Shown here in pieces: positions 8,781 through 17,790 of a stretch of 64,000 nt of DNA. Origin of the DNA: Paenibacillus sp. FSL R5-0341 (GTDB lineage: Bacteria; Bacillota; Bacilli; Paenibacillales; Paenibacillaceae); contig NZ_CP150241.1 in the NCBI RefSeq assembly GCF_037975235.1, forward strand, positions 3,348,001 through 3,412,000, given 5' to 3'. Both the position numbers and the translations under genes were made by a program. The notes beneath the pieces were generated by a model that saw only the letters and a list, made by a program, of their open reading frames with translations, ran no database searches and was not told the DNA's origin. Each line of letters starts with the position of its first letter. Position 1 is the stretch's first letter.

Positions 8781-9473
8781 ATGGCAAACATCTTGATCAT
8801 TGAAGACGAAACAACGATTGCGGAACTGGAACGGGATTATTTTGAGCTCAACGGATTTTCCGTAGATCTCTGCCATACTGGAGATGAAGGCCTGAAACAG
8901 GCACTGGAGGGGGACTACAGTCTGATCATTGTTGATCTGATGCTTCCGGGACTCGACGGTTTCGAATGTTGCAGGCGCATTCGTGAGGCGAAGGAGGTGC
9001 CCATCCTTGTCGTTTCCGCGAAAAAGGAAGAAATCGATAAGATCCGGACGTTCAATCTGGGAGTCGATGACTTTATTACAAAACCGTTTAGCCCAAGTGA
9101 ATTGGTTGCACGAGCAAAGGCTCATTTGACCCGATACGAGAGACTACTTGGCAAAAATAAACCAGCCGAGCAGGATGAAATTCACATTCGCGGGCTTCAC
9201 ATTGATAAAGGATCACGGCGCGTTTTCGTTAATGGCGAAGAGGTGGCGATTACAACGAAGGAGTTCGAGCTACTGGTCTTTCTTGCGAGTCATCCCAATC
9301 GTGTATTCAGCAAATCCGATCTGTTTGAGCGCATCTGGGGCATGGATTCCACCGGAGACATTGCAACGGTTACCGTCCATATTCGCAAACTGCGTGGCAA
9401 GCTGGAGACAGACCCCAAAAATCCGGAGTATATTGAAACCGTCTGGGGCGCAGGTTACCGGTTCACTGCATAA
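8781..9473 (+). CDS. OmpR/PhoB-family response regulator
   Basis: The receiver domain has the acidic pair at residues 9-10 (EDE), phosphoacceptor Asp52 in IIVDLMLPGLDG, and the conserved Lys near 106 (ITKPF). The C-terminal winged-helix domain begins about residue 130 (GLHIDKGSRRVFVNGEEVAITTKEFELLVFLASHPNRVFSKSDLFERIWG) and ends VETVWGAGYRF-like. The 230-residue length is standard. It is co-transcribed with the upstream kinase and is its cognate partner. The downstream SLH and ankyrin genes have their own promoter-sized gap. Confidence 0.9.
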   Translation: MANILIIEDETTIAELERDYFELNGFSVDLCHTGDEGLKQALEGDYSLIIVDLMLPGLDGFECCRRIREAKEVPILVVSAKKEEIDKIRTFNLGVDDFITKPFSPSELVARAKAHLTRYERLLGKNKPAEQDEIHIRGLHIDKGSRRVFVNGEEVAITTKEFELLVFLASHPNRVFSKSDLFERIWGMDSTGDIATVTVHIRKLRGKLETDPKNPEYIETVWGAGYRFTA

Positions 9474-9592
9474 GTTTCGTGAAAATTTAGAGCCAGTTTA
9501 TTTTTTGTTAATAACTTTGTCCTTGGGAGTTTCTTTTTGTCCTCTATTCTATAGATACAGGCAACTACAACCTATAGAGGAGGAATTCAACG

Positions 9593-11101
9593 ATGAATTC
9601 TACAACCCGCAAAATCGCTACATTTCTAACTATAACTGCATTAGGTACAACAGTGTTCCCTTTAACTGCGAATCAAGTACATGCAGCTACATACGTTACT
9701 AACGTTGCGGCAACAACCACACAGCTTACCCAACAACAGATTGAAGCTGCTATCAAGGATCTGAATAGCTTGGGGATCATGAACGGATATGCAGATCAAT
9801 CCATGGGTGAACATCGAGCGATTACCCGTGCTGAACTAGCTTCATTGGTTTTCAAAACGTTTAATTTGGAGAGCAGGACGGGAGAAACCGTAGAACTAAC
9901 AGATGTCAATCCCAATGCATGGTATGCGCCATATGCGTCAAAGCTGGTTGAACTCGGCATCATGCAGGCGAACGATGGACAATTCAATCCGCAAACTCAA
10001 GTGTCGGATGCTGAACTCGAACAGGTCGTATCTAAAGCGATGCAACGTGATGTAAAGTCTGTTCACCATTGGATGAGCGCGTTTTACTCCGAGAACGGTT
10101 CAGCAACCCGTGGCGAAACAGCGGTACTACTGCAAACTGCACACCAAGCTATTCCTTCGGAGCAAGCTCAGATTGAGAGCGTTCGATCGCTGAACGCCAT
10201 TACGTTAATTGTAACTTTTGACAAACCGCTGATAGCGGCTGATGAGGCTTTTGCCAAGGCACAAACGGACTTTGCGTTTAGTGGTGAACTGACGTTAACC
10301 AATATGCCCCGCTTGAAAACAGGGTCAATTGCAACTTACATCGTTCCAACGTCCGTTCAAGATGCTGGTGAAGTGTACAACCTGACTTACAAAGGCCAAG
10401 ACGCTGGGTCCTTTGAAGGCAGTGGCACGAAAATAAACATGACAACGGCTAGTCAAGTAACGAATGATACATTCGAGATTGAAGCACTGCAAGAGAACGG
10501 TGTAGTGGATTATGGTTACATTATTTCGGCTTACAGCGGTGGTCGAGGAGCTAATGCATTCGTGCTGAATGATCAAGAGCAAGCAGGAGGCAAAACGGTT
10601 CAAATCATCTCTTCCATGCAAGCAAGACAAGTTGTAATTACGCCAGAAGGTGGCGAGCCGATCGTTGCCAGATATGTTCCGTTCACGCAATCTACAGACG
10701 GTAAACAAGAACCGAAGTTCCGTTTGCCTGAAGGACAAACACTGAAATCAGGTGTCACATATACGGTTTCTTCGGATTGGGCGAACATCGAGAATGCTTC
10801 ATTTACGGCGAAATCGTTTGATGCACTAGTGGTTGCAAGTGCTCAAGCCGTGAGCGAAACCTCCATTGAAGTTACGCTTGACCAGGACCCTGGGGATGAA
10901 CTGTTTTCTGGTCGAAGTGTAACGTTAACTTCAGCTAGCGGGGATGTTCTGATGGCCACTTATAAATATTCAAGTCGAAAAGGTGCGACGGGTGTATTTG
11001 ACCTAACGAATGATGGAAAGTTGACTCCGGGTACTAAGTATACAATAAACCCAGTTGGGGATTGGAGTATCGCTTCTTCAGTCACCTTGACACTGGAGTA
11101 A
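9593..11101 (+). CDS. S-layer homology (SLH) domain secreted protein
   Basis: A type I signal peptide (residues 1-31, ending VHA) leads into at least two SLH modules. One is at about 48-90 (IKDLNSLGIMNGYADQSMGEHRAITRAELASLVFKTF) and one at about 100-145 (DVNPNAWYAPYASKLVELGIMQANDGQFNPQTQVSDAELEQVVSKA). The rest (about 180-502) is beta-rich with Ig-like segments such as SVRSLNAITLIVTFDKPL and AQAVSETSIEVTLDQDP. SLH modules bind pyruvylated secondary cell-wall polymer, so it is probably a cell-surface protein. AGAGGAGG precedes the ATG. The lipoprotein gene follows after 10 bases in the same operon. Confidence 0.8.
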   Translation: MNSTTRKIATFLTITALGTTVFPLTANQVHAATYVTNVAATTTQLTQQQIEAAIKDLNSLGIMNGYADQSMGEHRAITRAELASLVFKTFNLESRTGETVELTDVNPNAWYAPYASKLVELGIMQANDGQFNPQTQVSDAELEQVVSKAMQRDVKSVHHWMSAFYSENGSATRGETAVLLQTAHQAIPSEQAQIESVRSLNAITLIVTFDKPLIAADEAFAKAQTDFAFSGELTLTNMPRLKTGSIATYIVPTSVQDAGEVYNLTYKGQDAGSFEGSGTKINMTTASQVTNDTFEIEALQENGVVDYGYIISAYSGGRGANAFVLNDQEQAGGKTVQIISSMQARQVVITPEGGEPIVARYVPFTQSTDGKQEPKFRLPEGQTLKSGVTYTVSSDWANIENASFTAKSFDALVVASAQAVSETSIEVTLDQDPGDELFSGRSVTLTSASGDVLMATYKYSSRKGATGVFDLTNDGKLTPGTKYTINPVGDWSIASSVTLTLE

Positions 11102-11111
11102 AGGAGGCAGT

Positions 11112-11816
11112 ATGAGTAAATCGCTGATCATCGTTGTCCTGATAAGCAGTATGTTAATCGTCCAAGGCTGCGTGCCTGAAATGAGAAACGACTCCAACGT
11201 GGAGGAAGAGGCCATGACTTCAGCAGATGAACAGCTGTTCAAGGCAGTAGAGGCCAGCGATACGGAACGCATCGAACAAATGATTCAAGCAGGTGCCAAT
11301 ATCAATGCTCAAGGTCAGAGTGGACGAACCGCTACAATGATTGCAACCTACAATAATGATCTAACATCGGCTAAAGTGTTAATTGAAGCGGGGGCAGATG
11401 TGAATATACAGGACAATATGAAAAACACCCCGTTTCTGTATGCTGGCGCTGAAGGATACTTGGATATTTTGAAGCTGACAATTGAGGCGGGAGCGGACCC
11501 AGCGATAACGAATCGATATGGAGGGACAGCACTTATTCCAGCTTCGGAGCATGGATATGTGGATGTAGTGCAAGAACTACTGACTCAAACTTCGGTGAAT
11601 GTGGACCATGTGAATCAATTGGGATGGACAGCACTACTCGAAGCAATCATTCTTAACGATGGCAATGTACAGCAGCAGGAGACGATACTATTACTCATTG
11701 AACACGGAGCAGATGTCAACATACCGGATCGTGATGGGATATCACCGCTCAGTCACGCGAAGAATAAAGGCTTCAAGGAAATTGAAGAGATTTTGGTTGG
11801 GGCTGGTGCGAGGTAG
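11112..11816 (+). CDS. Ankyrin-repeat lipoprotein
   Basis: A lipoprotein signal peptide with the lipobox-like VQGC (Cys about residue 19) precedes a short acidic linker. At least five ankyrin repeats follow from about residue 38 to 230. Typical units are ERIEQMIQAGANINAQGQSGRTA, TSAKVLIEAGADVNIQDNMKNTP and ILLLIEHGADVNIPDRDGISPL. Ankyrin stacks mediate protein binding, and this one would sit on the outer membrane face. AAAGGAGG is directly upstream and the SLH gene ends 10 bases before. The partner is unknown; joint function with the SLH protein is inference. Confidence 0.85.
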   Translation: MSKSLIIVVLISSMLIVQGCVPEMRNDSNVEEEAMTSADEQLFKAVEASDTERIEQMIQAGANINAQGQSGRTATMIATYNNDLTSAKVLIEAGADVNIQDNMKNTPFLYAGAEGYLDILKLTIEAGADPAITNRYGGTALIPASEHGYVDVVQELLTQTSVNVDHVNQLGWTALLEAIILNDGNVQQQETILLLIEHGADVNIPDRDGISPLSHAKNKGFKEIEEILVGAGAR

Positions 11817-11905
11817 ATCACTGTTTTATGGTCAAAGAAATACAAGCTAATGTTCAGTTTTCGGTGGGAATTGATGCCGGACCAGATCATCGTATTACAC
11901 ACAAA

Positions 11906-11928
11906 AGCCGCTATAATAGCGGCTTTTT
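11906..11928. terminator. Terminator, perfect AGCCGCTA/TAGCGGCT hairpin
   Basis: AGCCGCTATAATAGCGGCT (11906-11924) is a perfect palindromic hairpin flanked by AAAA and TTTTT. It can terminate both the ankyrin gene and the convergent aldo/keto reductase. It is a relative of the repeated AGTCGCTA terminator family. Confidence 0.8.
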
Positions 11929-12007
11929 GTAGTATAAAGAACCAAATCCACATCCAAGCAAGAACAGGATTAGAACTTACATTATATTCAATTGGATGAT
12001 TATATAT

Positions 12008-12874
<867 letters not shown>

Positions 12875-12969
12875 TTATAGCATGTCTATATTATTGCATT
12901 CCTGATCTCAGAACCGATATCTAATTTGTCTTATATGCTTGCCTATTTCTCTTATTACCTATGCATGAA

Positions 12970-12998
12970 GAATAAAGTTATTCAGGAATGACATCATA
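12970..12998 (+). promoter_or_regulatory. Candidate sigma-G (forespore) promoter
   Basis: GAATA (12970-12974), 17 bases, CATCATA (12992-12998) fit the forespore sigma-G pattern GHATR-N17/18-CATNHTA. They lie about 42 bases before the small basic-peptide gene. The same arrangement precedes the germination operon at 53950-53978. The motif is short, so chance occurrence is possible. Confidence 0.35.
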
Positions 12999-13040
12999 AA
13001 GAAGTAGTATATATCTCAATTCCAGAGGAGGATATCTTTT

Positions 13041-13169
13041 ATGGCTAACCAGAAGAAACGAAAAGAAGCTGCCTGGAAGTCACGAAAGCAAGAACAGCAT
13101 CCCCATGGTAAAATCAAATCGCTAAAAGAATTGTCCAGCGAATATGAAGAGAAACATACTACAAGTTAA
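13041..13169 (+). CDS. Small basic 42-residue protein, unknown function
   Basis: ATG 13041 follows AGAGGAGG by about 9 bases and encodes 42 residues beginning MANQKKRKEAAWKSRKQEQ and ending EEKHTTS. It is highly charged and Lys/Glu/Gln-rich, with no membrane segment or cysteine. A strong terminator follows immediately, so it is a complete single-gene unit. The sigma-G-like promoter upstream suggests expression in the developing spore, where several small basic or acid-soluble proteins occur. I do not recognise a specific family. Confidence 0.7.
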   Translation: MANQKKRKEAAWKSRKQEQHPHGKIKSLKELSSEYEEKHTTS

Positions 13170-13172
13170 GCA

Positions 13173-13204
13173 AAAGACTGTCGGAGAACATGCCGGCAGT
13201 CTTT
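13173..13204 (+). terminator. Terminator after the small basic-protein gene
   Basis: AAAGACTGTCGG (13173-13184) pairs with CCGGCAGTCTTT (13193-13204) with one G-U pair. A T-rich tract follows. Confidence 0.75.
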
Positions 13205-13309
13205 CTTTACCTTTATAGATAACATGTGATTTCCCGTTCTAAAAACGAATGAACAACACTTGGAATATCCATATAGTTCGTAAATAACTGTGAACAAATC
13301 GTTAATTCG

Positions 13310-13338
13310 TTGACATTACATGTTATTTTTATTAGAAT
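13310..13338 (+). promoter_or_regulatory. Strong promoter for the purine-permease leader
   Basis: TTGACA (13310-13315), exactly 17 bases, TAGAAT (13333-13338) give a predicted transcript start near 13345. That leaves an untranslated leader of about 165 bases before the permease start. Confidence 0.75.
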
Positions 13339-13344
13339 ACGAAA

Positions 13345-13466
13345 TGGACTTCAGGTTAAAACAGATATGGGTATCCTTAGTTTTGGTTTAGACTTAGCTG
13401 TTAAATCCTAACGACGAATATAGGAGCGATAATATTACAATCCTATATGAAGATTAGGATTTTTTG
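13345..13466 (+). promoter_or_regulatory. Attenuator leader with alternative hairpins and intrinsic terminator
   Basis: Four segments can pair in exclusive ways. They are 1, AATCCTAA (13404-13411); 2, TATAGGA (13419-13425); 3, AATCCTATA (13439-13447); and 4, TTAGGATT (13454-13461) followed by a T run. Segments 3:4 form a terminator, 2:3 a 7-bp antiterminator, and 1:2 a third hairpin. A 14-codon open frame (ATG 13367 to TAA 13409-13411, MGILSFGLDLAVKS) ends inside segment 1, though its ribosome site is weak. The conserved purine-riboswitch core is not visible. The sensing element could be a leader peptide, an unrecognised aptamer or a protein-binding site. Confidence 0.55.
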
Positions 13467-13512
13467 TTTTTAGCTTTGGAGTATAATTTGAAAGTTGGAG
13501 GCTGGCTTTACC

Positions 13513-14811
13513 ATGGACAAATGGTTCAAACTTAAAGAACGAGGCACGAGCATCCCTACAGAAATTATCGCAGGGGTTACAACATTCTTCACAATGGTAT
13601 ACATAGTTATCGTAAACCCAGGAATACTCAGCAGTACGGGCATGGACTTTAACGGAGTATTCATAGCAACGGTACTGGCAAGTATTGTCGGAACTCTGAT
13701 TATGGGGCTATGGTCCAATTATCCGATCGTCATTGCGCCGGGTATGGGTCTGAATGCATTCTTTGCCTATAGTGTAGTTGCCGGATATGGCGTGTCTTGG
13801 CAGGTTGCACTGGGAGCTGTATTTATAGCAGGGATTTTGTTTATTATTTTATCGCTTACTTCATTCCGTTACATGTTGCTTGATGCAATTCCCGCAAGTT
13901 TAAAACATGCAATAACAGCAGGGATCGGGTTGTTTATTACAACGGTAGGTCTGCAAAATGCCGGCATTATTGCCGATTCAGAATCGAATTTGATTACGAT
14001 CGGGAACTTGGCAGAGCCAATGACTTATCTGACCATTATCGGATTGATTATCACCGTTGTGCTGATGGCTTATAATGTGAAAGGTTACTTGTTCATCGGC
14101 ATGGTCGTTACAGCGATACTTGCCTGGATCATGGGACTATTCCAAATGCCGGAATCGATTGTATCCATGCCGCAAGGCCTCGCGTCAACGGCTCTGCAAC
14201 TGGATCTCGCAGGTGTATTCTCGAATGGCTTGTATACGATCATATTTACGTTCCTGCTGATCACGCTGTTTGATACGACGGGCACGATGCTCGGCGTTGC
14301 TGAACAAGCAGGATTGCTGAAGGAAGGTAAATTTCCACGCTCGCGTGGCGCACTTTTGGCAGATGCCGTAGGAACAACCAGCGGTGCTTTGCTCGGAACA
14401 AGTCCAACATCGGCTTACATCGAATCCAGCACAGGGGTAGCTGCAGGGGGAAGAACGGGACTGACGGCGGTAACGGTAAGTGTGCTGCTTGCGCTGACGT
14501 TGTTCTTCACACCGATCGTAAGTGTAATTTCAAGCATTCCGGCGATTACTTCTCCGGCACTGATCATTGTTGGGTACTTTATGATTAACGTTATCAGCAA
14601 AATCAAATGGGATGATCTCGAAGAAGCATTTCCGGCCTTCCTGATTATCATCCTTACTCCGTTGACGCATAGTATTGCGACAGGTATCGGCGTAGGCTTC
14701 ATCTTCTATCCGGTACTCAAGCTGCTTCGTGGAAAAGGTAAAGATGTCCCTCCGATATTCTACATTTTTGCGGTATTGTTCTTCATTCAGCTTGTATTCC
14801 TGGACCACTAA
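13513..14811 (+). CDS. NCS2-family purine (guanine/hypoxanthine or adenine) permease
   Basis: This is an AzgA/PbuG-like nucleobase:cation symporter-2 family permease with about 12-14 membrane segments. Family features are the N-terminus LKERGTSIPTEIIAGVTTFFTMVYIVIVNPGIL, the conserved GMGLNAFFAY, the TLFDTTGTMLGVAEQAGL segment, and GTSPTSAYIESSTGVAAGGRTGL. It imports hypoxanthine/guanine or adenine for salvage. ATG 13513 is preferred over the TTG at 13495 because GGAGG lies 11 bases upstream of the ATG and overlaps the TTG. It is controlled through the attenuator leader upstream. Confidence 0.88.
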   Translation: MDKWFKLKERGTSIPTEIIAGVTTFFTMVYIVIVNPGILSSTGMDFNGVFIATVLASIVGTLIMGLWSNYPIVIAPGMGLNAFFAYSVVAGYGVSWQVALGAVFIAGILFIILSLTSFRYMLLDAIPASLKHAITAGIGLFITTVGLQNAGIIADSESNLITIGNLAEPMTYLTIIGLIITVVLMAYNVKGYLFIGMVVTAILAWIMGLFQMPESIVSMPQGLASTALQLDLAGVFSNGLYTIIFTFLLITLFDTTGTMLGVAEQAGLLKEGKFPRSRGALLADAVGTTSGALLGTSPTSAYIESSTGVAAGGRTGLTAVTVSVLLALTLFFTPIVSVISSIPAITSPALIIVGYFMINVISKIKWDDLEEAFPAFLIIILTPLTHSIATGIGVGFIFYPVLKLLRGKGKDVPPIFYIFAVLFFIQLVFLDH

Positions 14812-14823
14812 AATGGTCTAATC

Positions 14824-14862
14824 AAAAAGAGAACTGCTCTAAACAAGCAGCTCTCTTTTTTT
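14824..14862 (+). terminator. Terminator after purine permease
   Basis: AGAGAACTGCT and AGCAGCTCTCT pair around a short loop (14828-14855), and a run of seven T follows. Confidence 0.8.
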
Positions 14863-14974
14863 GTTTGTTCATATTCAGTTCATATTCCCGTCACGAAGGG
14901 TACATCTTCCATGGTTACACTATACCTATGTCGCAAGAGCGGCTCTACAGATATAAAGACAGGAGAAGATGGAT

Positions 14975-15964
14975 GTGGCAAAAACAGTAGATATAACAAC
15001 AACGGGGACTAAGGGCCGTAAAAAACGGAACTTATGGTTAAAAATAATTGGAGGTATTGTCGGCGCGCTGGTGCTATTCATGGGTATTACGTTTGTCGTT
15101 CATACAATCAGTAATGGGATCGAGAAGAAGAAAATTGAATCGTATGGCCAATATGTCAATGTTGATGGGAAAAATATGAATGTGTCCATTCAAGGCAGCG
15201 GGGAACAAACCATTGTGCTTTTGCCTGGACAAGGAACCCCGTCACCTGTACTTGATTTCAAATTGTTAATCGATGAATTAACTTCTGATTATAAAGTTGT
15301 AGCGATCGAGCCCTTCGGTTATGGATTAAGCGACCAAACCGAGACGGAGAGAACAACGGAGAATATCGTCAGCGAAATTCATGAAGCTGTACAGCAGCTC
15401 GGCATTGATCGTTATATTCTGATGGGGCATTCTATCACTGGATTATACGCGGCGACTTATGTGAATAAGTATCCGGATGAAGTTTCTGCTTTTGTCGGGA
15501 TCGATAGCAGTGTTCCAAATCAACCCGGCATGGATGTTAAATTACCTTTAAACTTAATGAAGTTCCTGCAAAAATCAGGTCTAATGAGAGTGATTCAAAA
15601 AGTGAGCGGAGATTCCTATAAATCACTTGCATACGATGAACATACCAAAGAACAGATGAAGTTGATCGCGAATCAAGTCTCGACGAATCCGACACTGATC
15701 GATGAGCTTAAACACCTGGGTTCCAATTTCAAAAATGGAGAAAAACTCACTTACCCTCGTGATCTGCCGATGCTTCTCTTTGTACAATCTAATAACGAGC
15801 ACAATCCACAGTGGATTCCGCTACATGAAGAACAAGTGAAACAATCGGCACAGGGCAAAATAATCCCAATGGAGGGATCACATTACCTGCATCATACGAA
15901 ATTCAAAGAAATTGCCGAGGAATTTAAATCATACATGAAACAAATTCAACCGAATAGTAATTAG
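14975..15964 (+). CDS. Membrane-anchored alpha/beta hydrolase
   Basis: A short basic cytoplasmic stretch (KGRKKRN) and one transmembrane helix (about residues 25-48) anchor an extracellular alpha/beta-hydrolase domain. The domain shows an oxyanion segment LLPGQGTPSP, nucleophile elbow GHSITG (Ser about 152), and a C-terminal EGSHYLHH with the catalytic His. GTG 14975 is chosen over ATG 14969 because AGGAGA ends 8 bases before the former and only 2 before the latter. It is monocistronic, with a terminator on each side. The substrate is unknown. Confidence 0.8.
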   Translation: MAKTVDITTTGTKGRKKRNLWLKIIGGIVGALVLFMGITFVVHTISNGIEKKKIESYGQYVNVDGKNMNVSIQGSGEQTIVLLPGQGTPSPVLDFKLLIDELTSDYKVVAIEPFGYGLSDQTETERTTENIVSEIHEAVQQLGIDRYILMGHSITGLYAATYVNKYPDEVSAFVGIDSSVPNQPGMDVKLPLNLMKFLQKSGLMRVIQKVSGDSYKSLAYDEHTKEQMKLIANQVSTNPTLIDELKHLGSNFKNGEKLTYPRDLPMLLFVQSNNEHNPQWIPLHEEQVKQSAQGKIIPMEGSHYLHHTKFKEIAEEFKSYMKQIQPNSN

Positions 15965-15986
15965 TTTTAATAAAAAACATAGAAAA

Positions 15987-16016
15987 ACGAGTCACCTCAA
16001 GGTGACCCGTTTTTTT
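15987..16016. terminator. Bidirectional terminator
   Basis: ACGAGTCACC (15987-15996) and GGTGACCCGT (16001-16010) pair with one mismatch between an A run and a T run. The hairpin separates the convergent hydrolase and manganese-transport operons. Confidence 0.8.
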
Positions 16017-16018
16017 AT

Positions 16019-16951
16019 TTACTGCGACAAACCTTCTGTTACTTTGTCGATGTTCCATTTGACCATGGTGATGTATGTGTCTCCATCTTCGCCCTTTTTA
16101 GCCAGGGAGTCTGTGAAGATTTTTGAGTGAATAGGGGCACCTGTCTCAGTAGATACCGTCTCCATCGTCTTGGGATTAACACTAGTTTCTACAAACAGAG
16201 CTGGAATCTGGTTGGTTCTGATAATATCAATAATCCGGTTCATCTGATCAGGCGTACCTTGGCTATCCGTATTGATTTCCCAGATATATGCCGCTTCAAA
16301 GCCGTAAGCCTTGGAGAAATACTTGAATGCACCTTCACTTGTTACCAGAATCCGCTTATCCGCGGGAACTTTGGCAATTTGATCTTTGGCATACTGATCG
16401 GCTTCCTCTAATTTGGTAACATAGGCAGCTTGGTTGTCCAAATAATACTGCTCATTTTCAGGATCTTTCTCAATGATCCGCTTCGTAATGATGTCCACAT
16501 ACTTGATTCCGTTTTGAATGTCCAGCCAAGCGTGTGGATCTTCCTGCGTTTCTTTGCCTGCTTCGCTAAGATACATCGGTGTTACTTCTTCCGAAACTAC
16601 GAACGCAGCGTCCGTTTTGTTAGTAACCTTCAGGAGATCCTGGAACCAACCTTTTCCCGTCTCAAGGTTAAGTCCGTTATAGAAGACCAGATCTGCCTCT
16701 GATATTTTTTTCGTATCTTGTGGCAAAGGGTCATACATGTGCGGATCGGTTCCAATGGGAACCATGCTGTATACTTCGGCTTTGTCACCTGCAACATTCT
16801 CTACCATATCCGCAATAACGGAATATGTAGCTACAATCTTTAATTTATCTTCTGGAGTGGTCGATGCCTCCGTGCTATTGGATGTTGTATCGGAACACGC
16901 AGATAGAATAACCATAAGGGCAATAAAAACACCAATCATTTGTTTTTTCAT
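16019..16951 (-). CDS. mntA: Manganese ABC transporter substrate-binding lipoprotein
   Basis: This is a cluster A-I metal receptor of 310 residues with signal peptide and lipobox LSAC (Cys about 19). Metal ligands typical of Mn-binding PsaA/MntC proteins are visible. They are His in GTDPHMYDP, His in EDPHAWLD, Glu in LVTSEGAFKYFSKAYGFEAAYIWEINTDSQGTPDQ, and Asp in IFTDSLAKKG. A Glu rather than His at the third ligand favours Mn over Zn. Its ATG overlaps the permease stop by 4 bases, so it is the last gene of a three-gene operon. Confidence 0.87.
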   Translation of the reverse strand: MKKQMIGVFIALMVILSACSDTTSNSTEASTTPEDKLKIVATYSVIADMVENVAGDKAEVYSMVPIGTDPHMYDPLPQDTKKISEADLVFYNGLNLETGKGWFQDLLKVTNKTDAAFVVSEEVTPMYLSEAGKETQEDPHAWLDIQNGIKYVDIITKRIIEKDPENEQYYLDNQAAYVTKLEEADQYAKDQIAKVPADKRILVTSEGAFKYFSKAYGFEAAYIWEINTDSQGTPDQMNRIIDIIRTNQIPALFVETSVNPKTMETVSTETGAPIHSKIFTDSLAKKGEDGDTYITMVKWNIDKVTEGLSQ

Positions 16952-17790
16952 TGTGCTTTCAATCCTTTCTTAAAAAAGTTGTTTTTCGGAGACAGAATAA
17001 ACGAAATGGCGAAACCACTCACACCAACAAGGACAATTGTTGCACTCGTCGGCAGGTTGAATTCAAAACTAAGTATTACGCCAACGACTCCGGATACTGC
17101 TCCGTAGATCGAAGCAAAGATGATCATGTGAAGCAATTTGTTAGTCCATAGATAGGAGGTCGCTGCCGGTATAACAAGCATCGCAATGACCAGTACAATC
17201 CCCACTTGGGACAGGGAAGAGACGGTAACGACGGAGAGTAGAAGCATGAGCAAGTAATGATAAAAGTTGGTGTTCAATCCGTACGCTTTTGACACGACCG
17301 GATCAAACGAACTGATCAACAACTCCTTGTAAAACAAGGACACAACAGCGATTACGGCAAGCATGATGATAAAGGACTGCGCCAATTCTGACTGAGGAAC
17401 CGCCAAAATGTTACCGAACAGAATATGTGTTAAGTCCAGACCGCTTTTCGCAAACGTAATGAGAACGATGCCTAATGCGAAGAATGAGCTCAAAACAATG
17501 CCGATAGACGTATCGCTTTTAATCGTGCTGCGGTTGGTGATAAATTGAATCAGAATTGCTGCAATGAGTCCGAACACTGACGCGCCGAGCAGTACGTTGA
17601 TCCCCAAGATGTAGGATATGGCTACTCCAGGCAAAACAGCGTGTGACAACGCATCACCCATCAACGACATTTTCCGAAGCACGATAAAGCTGCCGAGTAC
17701 CCCTGATACAATCCCCAATATTATCGCAGATAGACCTGCGTTCAGTGCATATACCGGAATATCAAGCCATGTTGACAACATGTTAATCAT
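16948..17790 (-). CDS. mntC: Manganese ABC transporter permease
   Basis: This is an ABC-3 family membrane subunit with about 8-9 membrane helices and GVLGSFIVLRKMSLMGDALSHAVLPGVAISYILG near the N-terminus. The coupling region ...SFDPVVSKAYGLNTNFYHYLLM is also present. ATG 17790 is preferred to the earlier in-frame ATG 17799 because GGGAG lies 8 bases before it. It overlaps the ATPase gene by 8 bases and the receptor gene by 4, so translation is coupled. Only one permease gene is present, so the pore is presumably a homodimer. Confidence 0.87.
   Translation of the reverse strand: MINMLSTWLDIPVYALNAGLSAIILGIVSGVLGSFIVLRKMSLMGDALSHAVLPGVAISYILGINVLLGASVFGLIAAILIQFITNRSTIKSDTSIGIVLSSFFALGIVLITFAKSGLDLTHILFGNILAVPQSELAQSFIIMLAVIAVVSLFYKELLISSFDPVVSKAYGLNTNFYHYLLMLLLSVVTVSSLSQVGIVLVIAMLVIPAATSYLWTNKLLHMIIFASIYGAVSGVVGVILSFEFNLPTSATIVLVGVSGFAISFILSPKNNFFKKGLKAQ

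Noticed and set aside
9541-9582. RNA hairpin hiding the SLH gene ribosome site (CCTCTA...TAGAGG)
   Set aside because: The 5' arm overlaps the probable -10 (TATTCT 9545-9550), so it would not be in the transcript.
13345-13440. Purine (guanine/adenine) riboswitch in the permease leader
   Set aside because: Only a GATATGG-like string is present. The conserved junction and loop motifs expected on either side are missing, so the leader is reported as an unassigned attenuator.
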